Shown here piece by piece: positions 15,080 through 21,819 of a stretch of DNA of 44,690 bases; the first letter of the stretch is position 1, and every line of letters begins with the position of its first letter. The notes beneath the pieces are model-generated. The model was not told where the DNA came from. It did no database searches and saw only the letters and a program-made list of their open reading frames with translations. A program made the translations under genes and the position numbers. The stretch comes from Thermoleophilaceae bacterium (GTDB lineage Bacteria; Actinomycetota; Thermoleophilia; Solirubrobacterales; Thermoleophilaceae), in NCBI GenBank assembly GCA_019683805.1, contig JADGHQ010000013.1:1-44690 (forward strand), read 5' to 3'.

Positions 15080-15098
15080 TATACCCCTCTGGGGTATA
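15080..15098. promoter_or_regulatory. CsoR/RcnR-type operator overlapping the DUF4396 gene promoter
   Basis: A perfect 19-base palindrome, TATACCCC-TCT-GGGGTATA. The layout (AT flanks, a C-run and G-run around a short centre) is the known pattern for CsoR/RcnR/FrmR-family metal and stress repressors. The right arm runs into TATAAA (15095-15100), a good -10 for the plus-strand gene starting at 15143, so repressor binding would block RNA polymerase. It lies in the 144-base divergent gap between the mod regulator and the DUF4396 gene. No csoR-like gene is in the window. Confidence 0.7.
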
Positions 15099-15142
15099 AA
15101 CTGGAGTGCGTGACTCCCACCCGCGCACGCCGACAGGACGCA

Positions 15143-15718
15143 ATGCGGCACGAGCACGAGCGCCACCGCCACGACCTCCCCGCTCGAGGGGGCGCGCTCA
15201 GCGCGCTCGCGCTGAGCGCCACGCTCCACTGCCTGACAGGCTGCGCGCTCGGCGAGGTCGCCGGCATGGTGCTCGGCACCGCGTTCGGGCTCTCGAGCTG
15301 GGCCACGGTCGGGCTCGCGGTCGTGCTCGCGTTCCTGTTCGGCTACACGCTCACGAGCCTGCCGCTCCTGCGCGCGGGCATGGCGCTCGGCGCGGTCGTC
15401 CCGATCGCGCTTGCCACGGACACCGTGAGCATCGCGATCATGGAGCTGGTCGACAACGCGACGATCGTCGCCATCCCGGGCGCGCTCGACGCCGGGCTCG
15501 GCGATCTGCTCTTCTGGGGCGGCCTCGCCTTCTCGCTCGCGCTCGCCGGAGCAGCGGCGTTCCCGGCGAACCGCTGGCTGATAGCGCATGGACGGGGCCA
15601 CGCCGTCGCGCACGAGCACGGGGCGCACGGCGGTCCGCCGACGGCCGTGGTCGCGGCCGCGGCCGCGGGCGCCGGGCTCTTCGGCGCGGCCGTGCTGCTG
15701 GCCGAGGCGCTCGGCTGA
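15143..15718 (+). CDS. DUF4396-type integral membrane protein with His-rich termini
   Basis: 191 residues from ATG 15143 (AGGA four bases upstream); GTG 15110 is an in-frame alternative. The N terminus is MRHEHERHRHDLP, with five His in 10 residues. Hydrophobic helices follow at roughly 18-48, 53-92, 94-115, 122-142 and 166-190. A Cys/His cluster HCLTGC (29-34) sits in the first helix. A second His-rich loop, HGRGHAVAHEHGAHGG, precedes the last helix. The pattern ATLHCLTGCxxGE...PLLRAGM...VDNA...GALDAGLGDxLFWGxLA...PxNRWLIAxGRGHAVxH matches the DUF4396 family as I know it. Metal handling is inferred from the CsoR-type operator at its promoter and the His loops. The transport direction and metal are unknown. 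Confidence 0.8.
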   Translation: MRHEHERHRHDLPARGGALSALALSATLHCLTGCALGEVAGMVLGTAFGLSSWATVGLAVVLAFLFGYTLTSLPLLRAGMALGAVVPIALATDTVSIAIMELVDNATIVAIPGALDAGLGDLLFWGGLAFSLALAGAAAFPANRWLIAHGRGHAVAHEHGAHGGPPTAVVAAAAAGAGLFGAAVLLAEALG

Positions 15719-15772
15719 GCGGAGCCGCGCCCCGCTCAGCGCTTCGCGCGCCCCGGGAGCCCGCAGAAAGCA

Positions 15773-15798
15773 GAGACGGCGCCTGCCGGCGCCGTCTC
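15773..15798 (-). terminator. Strong hairpin terminator downstream of tRNA-Ala
   Basis: A perfect 11-bp stem: GAGACGGCGCC (15773-15783) and GGCGCCGTCTC (15788-15798) with a 4-base loop. On the minus strand it lies 6 bases past the tRNA 3' end and is followed by TGCTTTCTGC, a modest U-rich tail. It also lies 54 bases past the stop of the plus-strand DUF4396 gene and may serve both directions. Confidence 0.75.
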
Positions 15799-15804
15799 AT
15801 CGGA

Positions 15805-15877
<73 letters not shown>

Positions 15878-16245
15878 AAGCTCGTGGTCTCTCGCCAGTT
15901 TATACGGCTTCGCTGGTTGTTCCTTGCGCCCGCCAGCCGGAGGTGGATCGCGGACTTGCCTGCGGCCATCGCGATCGTGGGCCGCGAAGCAGAGTGACGT
16001 GGTGGTCGTGCGCACGTACGCCGCGCGCAGGACGCGGCCGGGCATCAGGCGCACCACCCCTTGCACTGCACGCGCATGAGCCGCTTGCGCAGCGCGAAGA
16101 TCATGTCGCAGCGCCCACCCTCGAAAACGGGTCGGCACTAGTTCTTATGTCGAATGGAACGGGCTTCCGGCGCGCCGGCGCGGCGCAACCTCCGCCGCGC
16201 CCCAACCCGCCTTGGGCCGGGCGCCGCCGCGCCCCGCGCGCGGGC
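15878..16245. other. 368-base stretch without a confident gene, between tRNA-Ala and rsfS
   Basis: The first ~30 bases hold the probable tRNA promoter: a TATAAA (minus strand, 15904-15899) sits 21 bases before the tRNA. A short AT-richer patch (16128-16160) may be another promoter. Open frames here lack SD sites and domain character. The last ~75 bases before rsfS are extremely G/C-rich. I see no clear structured RNA. Confidence 0.5.
15899..15904 (-). promoter_or_regulatory. Candidate -10 box for tRNA-Ala
   Basis: TATAAA on the minus strand, 21 bases before the tRNA 5' end, in an otherwise GC-rich background. No convincing -35 hexamer is seen at the usual spacing. Confidence 0.4.
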
Positions 16246-16617
16246 CTAATCGACCGAGCGCGCCGGGGCGTCGCCCCAGAGGCTCTCGAGGCGGTAGAAC
16301 GAGCGCGCCTCGGGCGTGAAGATGTGGACCACGCAGTCGAGGTAGTCCATCAGGATCCAGCGCGCCTCGCGCTCGCCCTCGACGCGGCGGGGCAGCACCC
16401 CCTCGTCCTTGAGCTGCCTGTGCACCGCATCGTGGATCGCCTTCGTCTGGCGCTCGGTGTTGCCGCTGCAGATCACGAAGAAGTCGGTGTAGCCGACCAC
16501 CCCGCGCAGGTCGATCACGCGGATGTCGAGCGCCTTGCGGTCCGAGGCGATCGCGGCGACCCGCTCCGCCAGCGCCTCGCCGTCGAGGCGGCGCCCCGGC
16601 TGCGGCTCCGCGGTCAC
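16246..16617 (-). CDS. rsfS: Ribosomal silencing factor RsfS
   Basis: 123 residues from a GTG at 16617. Family features are DIRVIDLRGVVGYTDFFVICSGNTERQTKAIHDAV and the C-terminal WILMDYLDCVVHIFTPEARSFYRLESLWGDAP. RsfS binds ribosomal protein L14 on the 50S subunit and blocks subunit joining when nutrients are short. The start overlaps the nadD TGA (GTGA, 16614-16617), the usual nadD-rsfS pairing. It is the last gene of the rplU-to-rsfS run. Confidence 0.95.
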   Translation of the reverse strand: MTAEPQPGRRLDGEALAERVAAIASDRKALDIRVIDLRGVVGYTDFFVICSGNTERQTKAIHDAVHRQLKDEGVLPRRVEGEREARWILMDYLDCVVHIFTPEARSFYRLESLWGDAPARSVD

Positions 16618-17234
16618 CGCCCCGCCCCCACCGGCGCCGAGGATCCGTAGAGGCCGTGTGCGCCGATGAAGCTCGCCACCCTGTCCGGCACGAGGTAGCG
16701 GATCGGCTGCCCCGCCGCGACGCGCGCCCGCACGAGCGTGGACGACACGTCGATCCGGGGCATGTCGAAGAACACCACGCGCTCGCTCCCCGCGAGCGCC
16801 GAGATCGCCTCGAGCACGCGCTCGCGCGTCCGCTCCCCGCGCGCCGCTGCCGCGACCGTCGCGAGCGACAGGACCTCCTCGGGCTCGTGCCAGGCCGGCA
16901 GCGCCGCTGCCTGGTCGCCCCCGAGGATCAGGAACAGGCTCGCCTCCGGCCTCGACGCCCGGATCGCCCGCAGCGTCTCGACCGTGTACGACGGCCCCGG
17001 CCTGTCGATCTCGATCCGCGAGAGCCCGAAGCGCTCGTCGCCCGCGAGCGCGTGCTCGCACATCTGCAGGCGCACCTCCGCCCCGGGGTCGTCCTCGATC
17101 TCGCGGTGGGGCGCCCTCCCGGTCGGCACCCACACGACCGTGTCGAGGCCGAGCTGCGCGTGCGCGTCCTGCGCGCAGGCCAGGTGTCCGACGTGCGGCG
17201 GGTTGAACGCGCCGCCGAAGATGCCGAGCCGCAA
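16614..17234 (-). CDS. nadD: Nicotinate-nucleotide adenylyltransferase
   Basis: 206 residues. The frame is open far upstream, but the family opening LRLGIFGGAFNPPHVGHL fixes the start at a TTG (17234); GGTGAGG 11 bases upstream is a possible SD. The nucleotidyltransferase HxGH motif is His14-Val-Gly-His17, and the C-terminal ISSTxxR-type motif reads IDVSSTLVRARVAAG. It joins nicotinate mononucleotide and ATP to make deamido-NAD. It begins 5 bases after proA ends and overlaps rsfS by GTGA. Upstream residues in this frame are a shadow of proA. Confidence 0.92.
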   Translation of the reverse strand: MRLGIFGGAFNPPHVGHLACAQDAHAQLGLDTVVWVPTGRAPHREIEDDPGAEVRLQMCEHALAGDERFGLSRIEIDRPGPSYTVETLRAIRASRPEASLFLILGGDQAAALPAWHEPEEVLSLATVAAAARGERTRERVLEAISALAGSERVVFFDMPRIDVSSTLVRARVAAGQPIRYLVPDRVASFIGAHGLYGSSAPVGAGR

Positions 17235-17239
17235 GGCCG

Positions 17240-18511
17240 CTACGGCCTCACCTGGCCGGAGCCGACGACCACGTACTTGTAGCTGCAGAGCTCGCGCAGG
17301 GCGATCGGCCCGCGCGCGTGCAGCTTCTGCGTGGAGTTGCCGATCTCCGCGCCGAGCCCGAACTGAGCCCCGTCCGTGAACCGCGTCGAGGCGTTCACGT
17401 ACACGCACGCGGCGTCCACCCCCTGCTCGAATGCCTGCGCCGACTCGAGCGAGCCGGTCACGATCGCCTCCGAGTGCCCGCTCCCGTAGCGGTTGATGTG
17501 CTCGATCGCCTCGTCCACCGAGTCCACCACCTTCACCGCGAGGATCAGCGCGTGGTACTCCGTCGACCAGTCCTCCTCGGTCGCCTCGGCGAGGCTCCCG
17601 ACGAGCTCCCCGGCGAGCGACCGGGTGCGGCCGTCCACGCGCAGCTCGACGCCCGCCTCGCGCAGCTCGCGCAGGGCGCGCGGCAGGAACGCGGGCGCCG
17701 CGTCGGCGTGCACGAGCAGCGTCTCGGCGGCGTTGCACACGCCCGGCCGCTGCACCTTCGCGTTGAGGACGATCGCGACCGCGTCGTCGAGGTTCGCGTC
17801 GGCGTCCACGAACACGTGGCAGTTTCCCGACGCCGCGTAGATCACCGGAACGGTCGCGTGCTCCTTCAGCGTCGCCTTCAGCCCCTCCCCGCCGCGCGGG
17901 ATGATCAGGTCGACGAGGCCGTCCTGGGTGGCGAGCTCGACGAGCTCCTCCCGCCCGCCGCCGTGCACGAGCGAGACCGACCCCTCAGGGAGCCCGACCG
18001 AGCGGACCGCCTCGGAGGCAATCGCGGCCAGCACCGCGTTCGAGTGCGCCGCGGTCGAGGAGCCGCGCAGGACGATCGCGTTGCCCGACTTGATGCACAG
18101 CGCCGAGCAGTCGATCGTCACGTTCGGGCGCGCCTCGTAGACGACGGCGACCACGCCGAGCGGCACGCGCACCTTGCGCACGTCGAGCCCGTTCTCGAGC
18201 CGCCAGCCCTCGATCGTCTCGCCCAGCGGGTCGGGCAGCAGCGCGACCTTGCGCGCGTCGGCGGCGATCCCCGCGATCCGCGCCTCGTCGAGCATCAGCC
18301 GGTCGAGCAGCGCGGCCCCGATGCCCGCCTCGCGGCCCGCCTCCATGTCGCGGGCGTTCGCCGCGAGGATCTCGCCCGTGCGCTCCTCGAGCGCGTCCGC
18401 CATCGCCACGATCCCGGCGTTGCGCGTCGCGGCGTCGAGACGAGCGAGCCGTCGCGAGGCGCGCTTCGCGCCGGCGCAGATCTCCGCCACGGAGCTTGCG
18501 GTGGTGGTCAT
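17240..18511 (-). CDS. proA: Gamma-glutamyl phosphate reductase
   Basis: 423 residues from ATG 18511. The ALDH-like fold shows VPLGVVAVVYEARPNVTIDCSALCIKSGNAIVLRGSS for NADPH binding, and catalytic Cys259 in VQRPGVCNAAETLLVH. It reduces gamma-glutamyl phosphate to glutamate semialdehyde, the second proline-synthesis step, with ProB encoded 97 bases upstream. The proA-proB gap is larger than other gaps in this run but holds no visible gene. Confidence 0.97.
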   Translation of the reverse strand: MTTTASSVAEICAGAKRASRRLARLDAATRNAGIVAMADALEERTGEILAANARDMEAGREAGIGAALLDRLMLDEARIAGIAADARKVALLPDPLGETIEGWRLENGLDVRKVRVPLGVVAVVYEARPNVTIDCSALCIKSGNAIVLRGSSTAAHSNAVLAAIASEAVRSVGLPEGSVSLVHGGGREELVELATQDGLVDLIIPRGGEGLKATLKEHATVPVIYAASGNCHVFVDADANLDDAVAIVLNAKVQRPGVCNAAETLLVHADAAPAFLPRALRELREAGVELRVDGRTRSLAGELVGSLAEATEEDWSTEYHALILAVKVVDSVDEAIEHINRYGSGHSEAIVTGSLESAQAFEQGVDAACVYVNASTRFTDGAQFGLGAEIGNSTQKLHARGPIALRELCSYKYVVVGSGQVRP

Positions 18512-18608
18512 GGGGCAAGGGTACCTGGCGCCGCCGGCGCCCGGACAGCGAGCCCGCCGCCTACACGCCCGCCCGGAACGCCCGGCGAGAGGCCGCGGCC
18601 GGCGGCCC

Positions 18609-19709
18609 CTACTCCAGCACGAAGTAGTCGCGGTGCACCGCCTCCTCGCTCGCGCGCGGGAGCAGCTCGCGCACCTCCGAGGTCTTCATGCCCTTGATCA
18701 GGCGCAGCTCCTCGGCCGAGTAGTTGACGATGCCCTTGCCGATCGGCCGCCCGTTGCCGTCGCTCGCCGCGATATCGACGGCGTCGCCCGGCTGGAAGTC
18801 GCCCTGCACGTCGACCACGCCGACCGGCAGGAGGCTCGTGCCGCGCTCGCGCAGCGCCTGGGCTGCGCCCCCGTCCACGAGCACGCGCCCCCTGCTCGGC
18901 TTGGCGTACTTCAGCCACAGCTTGAAGCTCGACACCCGCCCGTGCTGGGGAGCGAAGCGCGTGCCGAGCCGCTCGCCCGCGAAGGCCCGCTCGACCACGC
19001 GCTCGTCCGTGCCGCGCGCGATCACGGCGGTGATCCCCGCCGCGGTCGCCATCTCCGCCGCGACCACCTTCGAGCGCATCCCGCCAGACCCGAGCGGCGA
19101 GGTGGTGAGCGGGATGTCGAGCTCGTCGAGCTGGGAGAAGTCCGTCACCTCCCGGACCGGCGCCGCGTTCGGGTTGGCGCGCGGGTCGGAGTCGTAGAGC
19201 CCGTCCGTGTCGGTCAAGAGGAGCAGCATGTCGGCGTCGAGCAGGATCGCGACCTGGGCGGCGAGGAAGTCGTTGTCGCCGAAGCTGATCTCGTCGGTCG
19301 TGGTGGTGTCGTTCTCGTTGATCACGGGCACGACGCGCCAGTCGAGCAGGGTGCGGAGCGTCTGGCGCGCGTTGACGTAGTGGCTGCGCGCCGACATGTC
19401 GAAGAACGTGAGCAGCACCTGCGCGCTGGTCAGCCCGTGCTCGCGCAGGAGCTCGTCGTAGCTGCGGTAGAGCTTGCCCTGCCCCACCGCGGAGGCGGCC
19501 TGCAGCTCCTCGATCGTGCGCGGCCGCATCGGGAGCTCCATCACGCGCATCCCGCGCGCGATCGCCCCCGAGCTGACGAGGACGACCGAGTCGCCCTGCG
19601 CGTGCAGGGCGGCCGTCTGCGCGCAGATCCCGCGCAGCACCTCGGCGCGCAGCTCCCCGCGCTCGTCGGCGACGATGCTCGACCCGAGCTTCACGACGAT
19701 CGTGCTCAT
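18609..19709 (-). CDS. proB: Glutamate 5-kinase with PUA domain
   Basis: 366 residues from ATG 19709. The amino-acid-kinase domain opens IVVKLGSSIVAD and includes VLVSSGAIARGM, PVINENDTTTTDEISFGDND and TDTDGLYDSDPR. A C-terminal PUA domain (~268-350) begins RGRVLVDGGAAQAL and contains PIGKGIVNYSAEEL. It phosphorylates glutamate to start proline synthesis and is normally feedback-inhibited by proline. It lies 30 bases downstream of obg. Confidence 0.97.
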   Translation of the reverse strand: MSTIVVKLGSSIVADERGELRAEVLRGICAQTAALHAQGDSVVLVSSGAIARGMRVMELPMRPRTIEELQAASAVGQGKLYRSYDELLREHGLTSAQVLLTFFDMSARSHYVNARQTLRTLLDWRVVPVINENDTTTTDEISFGDNDFLAAQVAILLDADMLLLLTDTDGLYDSDPRANPNAAPVREVTDFSQLDELDIPLTTSPLGSGGMRSKVVAAEMATAAGITAVIARGTDERVVERAFAGERLGTRFAPQHGRVSSFKLWLKYAKPSRGRVLVDGGAAQALRERGTSLLPVGVVDVQGDFQPGDAVDIAASDGNGRPIGKGIVNYSAEELRLIKGMKTSEVRELLPRASEEAVHRDYFVLE

Positions 19710-19739
19710 CGCGGCGAAGGTTATGGGGCAGAGCGCGAG

Positions 19740-21044
19740 CTAGGCGAACGGGGCGCCCGGGTCGAGCTCGAACACCACGCCGCCGAGCTCGACGTCGTCC
19801 CCGGGCTCGAAGCCGGCGGCCTCGAGCGCCCGGACCACCCCCATCGCCCGCAGGCGCCCCTCGACGTAGCGCATCGCCTCCTCGTTGGCGATGTCGTGCC
19901 GCGCGATCAGGCGGTCCACGCGCGGCCCGCTCACGCGAAAGCGGCCCTCGCCGACCCGCTCGACGCGGAAGCCCCCGTCGTCGCCGGGGCGGTACACCCG
20001 GTGCTCTGCGAGGGCGAGCTCCGGGCCCTCCTCGGGCGCCGGCTGCTCGCTCGGCACGTGGCGCAGGAGCGCGGCCGCGAGCTCGTCGATGCCGTGGCTC
20101 GTCGCGCTCGAGGTGACGACGACGGCGAGCACGTCCTCCCCCAGCCGCTCGCGCCACTCGCCGGCGGCGGCCCGCGCGCGCTCGGGCGGGACGAGATCCG
20201 CCTTCGAGAGCGCGAGGATGCGCGGGAGCGCGGCGAGACCGTGGCCGTAGCCCGCGAGCTCGGCCTCCACGGTGCGGAAGCTCTCGACCGGGTCCGAGCC
20301 GTCGAGCGGCGCGAGGTCGAGCACGTGCACGAGCAGGCGCGTGCGCTCGACGTGCGCGAGGAACTCGAGCCCCAGGCCGGCGCCCTCCCCGGCGCCCTCG
20401 ATCAGCCCCGGGATGTCCGCCACCACAATCTGCCGGTCCTCCCCCTCGAGCGTTCCGAGCACCGGCTCGAGCGTCGTGAACGGATACGAGGCCACCTTCG
20501 GGTGCGCGCGCGTCAGGCGCGCGAGCAGCGATGACTTGCCCGCGTTCGGGAGCCCGACCAGCCCGACGTCGGCGAGCAGCTTCAGCCGCAGCTCGAGCCA
20601 GCGCTCCTCGCCCGGCAGGCCCCGCTCCGCGAAGCGCGGCGCCTGGCGGGTCGAGGTGGCGAAGCGCTTGTTGCCGTGCCCGCCGGCGCCGCCGCGCGCG
20701 ACCACCGCGCGCTGGCCCGGCTCGGTCAGGTCGAAGCGCAGCGTCCCCTCGACGTCCTCCACGACCGTGCCGGGCGGAACACGCACGAGCAGCGGGTCGG
20801 GGCTCGCGCCGTGGCGGTTCGAGCCCTCCCCGTGCCCGCCGCGCCGGGCCTTGTAGCGCGCCTTGCGCTTGAACTGCTGGAGGTCGCGCAGCGACGGGTC
20901 GCAGACGAGCACGACGTCCGCGCCGCGGCCGCCGTCGCCGCCGTCAGGGCCGCCGCGCGGCACGTGCGCCTCGCGGCGGAACGACACGGCTCCGTCGCCG
21001 CCGGCGCCCGCCTGCACGAAGATCTTCGCCCGGTCGTAGAGCAC
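19740..21044 (-). CDS. obg: Obg/CgtA ribosome-associated GTPase
   Basis: 434 residues, GTG start. The N-terminal glycine-rich Obg fold (FVQAGAGGDGAVSFRREAHVPRGGPDGGDGG) is complete. The G domain has G1 GLPNAGKSS (164-172), G3 VADIPGLIEGA and G4 ALSKADLV. The C-terminal OCT-type domain ends ELGGVVFELDP. Obg assists 50S maturation and links GTP/ppGpp status to growth. Its place after rplU-rpmA is the widely conserved L21-L27-Obg cluster. Confidence 0.97.
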   Translation of the reverse strand: MLYDRAKIFVQAGAGGDGAVSFRREAHVPRGGPDGGDGGRGADVVLVCDPSLRDLQQFKRKARYKARRGGHGEGSNRHGASPDPLLVRVPPGTVVEDVEGTLRFDLTEPGQRAVVARGGAGGHGNKRFATSTRQAPRFAERGLPGEERWLELRLKLLADVGLVGLPNAGKSSLLARLTRAHPKVASYPFTTLEPVLGTLEGEDRQIVVADIPGLIEGAGEGAGLGLEFLAHVERTRLLVHVLDLAPLDGSDPVESFRTVEAELAGYGHGLAALPRILALSKADLVPPERARAAAGEWRERLGEDVLAVVVTSSATSHGIDELAAALLRHVPSEQPAPEEGPELALAEHRVYRPGDDGGFRVERVGEGRFRVSGPRVDRLIARHDIANEEAMRYVEGRLRAMGVVRALEAAGFEPGDDVELGGVVFELDPGAPFA

Positions 21045-21106
21045 GAGGCCGATGCTAGAGGTCGCCCGTGCCGCCGCGCGCGGCCGCGCGCGGCTGGGGC
21101 CGCGAG

Positions 21107-21364
21107 CTAGTCGCCGTTCGGCGTGACCGCGACGACGCGGCCGCGACGCCCGGTCTTGAACTCGACCGTCCCCGCGCGGCGCGCGTAGATCGTGTCGTCC
21201 TTGCCGATGCCGGCGCCGTCGCCGGGCTTGAACTTCGTACCGCGCTGGCGCACGATGATCTCGCCGCCGTTCACGACCTGGCCCGCGAAGATCTTCACGC
21301 CCAGGCGCTTGGCCTGCGAGTCGCGCCCGTTGCGGCTCGAGCCGAGACCCTTCTTATGAGCCAT
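21107..21364 (-). CDS. rpmA: 50S ribosomal protein L27
   Basis: 85 residues beginning [31 protein letters not shown]. The flexible N-terminal tail that reaches the peptidyl-transferase centre is present without the extra cleaved leader seen in Firmicutes. The start overlaps the end of rplU by 11 bases. It lies 62 bases upstream of obg. Confidence 0.97.
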   Translation of the reverse strand: MAHKKGLGSSRNGRDSQAKRLGVKIFAGQVVNGGEIIVRQRGTKFKPGDGAGIGKDDTIYARRAGTVEFKTGRRGRVVAVTPNGD

Positions 21365-21713
21365 CCTCGGCCTCCTCGGACTTCCTGGCGGCCGGCTTGC
21401 GCGAGAGCAGCTTGATGTCCTCCACTTCGAGTCGGGTCAGCTCGGAGCGGTGGCCCTGCGCGCGCTTGTAGCCGCGCTTCGGCTTGAACTTCACGACGCG
21501 GACCTTCTTCCCGCGCTCGTGCCCCGCCACGACCGCCTCGACCTTGACCTTGTCGAGGTCGCCGCCCTCGAAGACGAGCTTGTCGCCGTCCTGGAAGAGC
21601 AGCGGCTCGAGCTGGACCTTCGCCCCCTCCTCGGCACGCATGCGGTCGACGAGCAGGGTGTCCCCCTTCTCGACGCGGTACTGCTTGCCGCCTACTTTGA
21701 CGATCGCGTACAT
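21354..21713 (-). CDS. rplU: 50S ribosomal protein L21
   Basis: 119 residues from ATG 21713 ([24 protein letters not shown]). It includes the conserved [26 protein letters not shown]. The C-terminal tail ([14 protein letters not shown]) is a little longer than the E. coli protein. It is the first gene of the rplU-rpmA-obg-proBA-nadD-rsfS run and is divergent from the PAS-GGDEF-EAL gene, with 106 bases between chosen starts. No clear SD precedes it. Confidence 0.96.
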   Translation of the reverse strand: MYAIVKVGGKQYRVEKGDTLLVDRMRAEEGAKVQLEPLLFQDGDKLVFEGGDLDKVKVEAVVAGHERGKKVRVVKFKPKRGYKRAQGHRSELTRLEVEDIKLLSRKPAARKSEEAEDGS

Positions 21714-21819
21714 GGCAGGAAAAGAGCGCCGCAGCGGGCGCCGGATCGGGAGTGTAGCGACCCGGCGCCGTGGGGGCCTGCGCGCATGGCGGCGCGGCCG
21801 ACGGGGTACGACGGCCACA

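Noticed and set aside
16045-16104. A 19-codon minus frame (MIFALRKRLMRVQCKGWCA) between tRNA-Ala and rsfS
   Set aside because: Compact and basic with two Cys, but it has no SD, no conserved context and is short enough to arise by chance.
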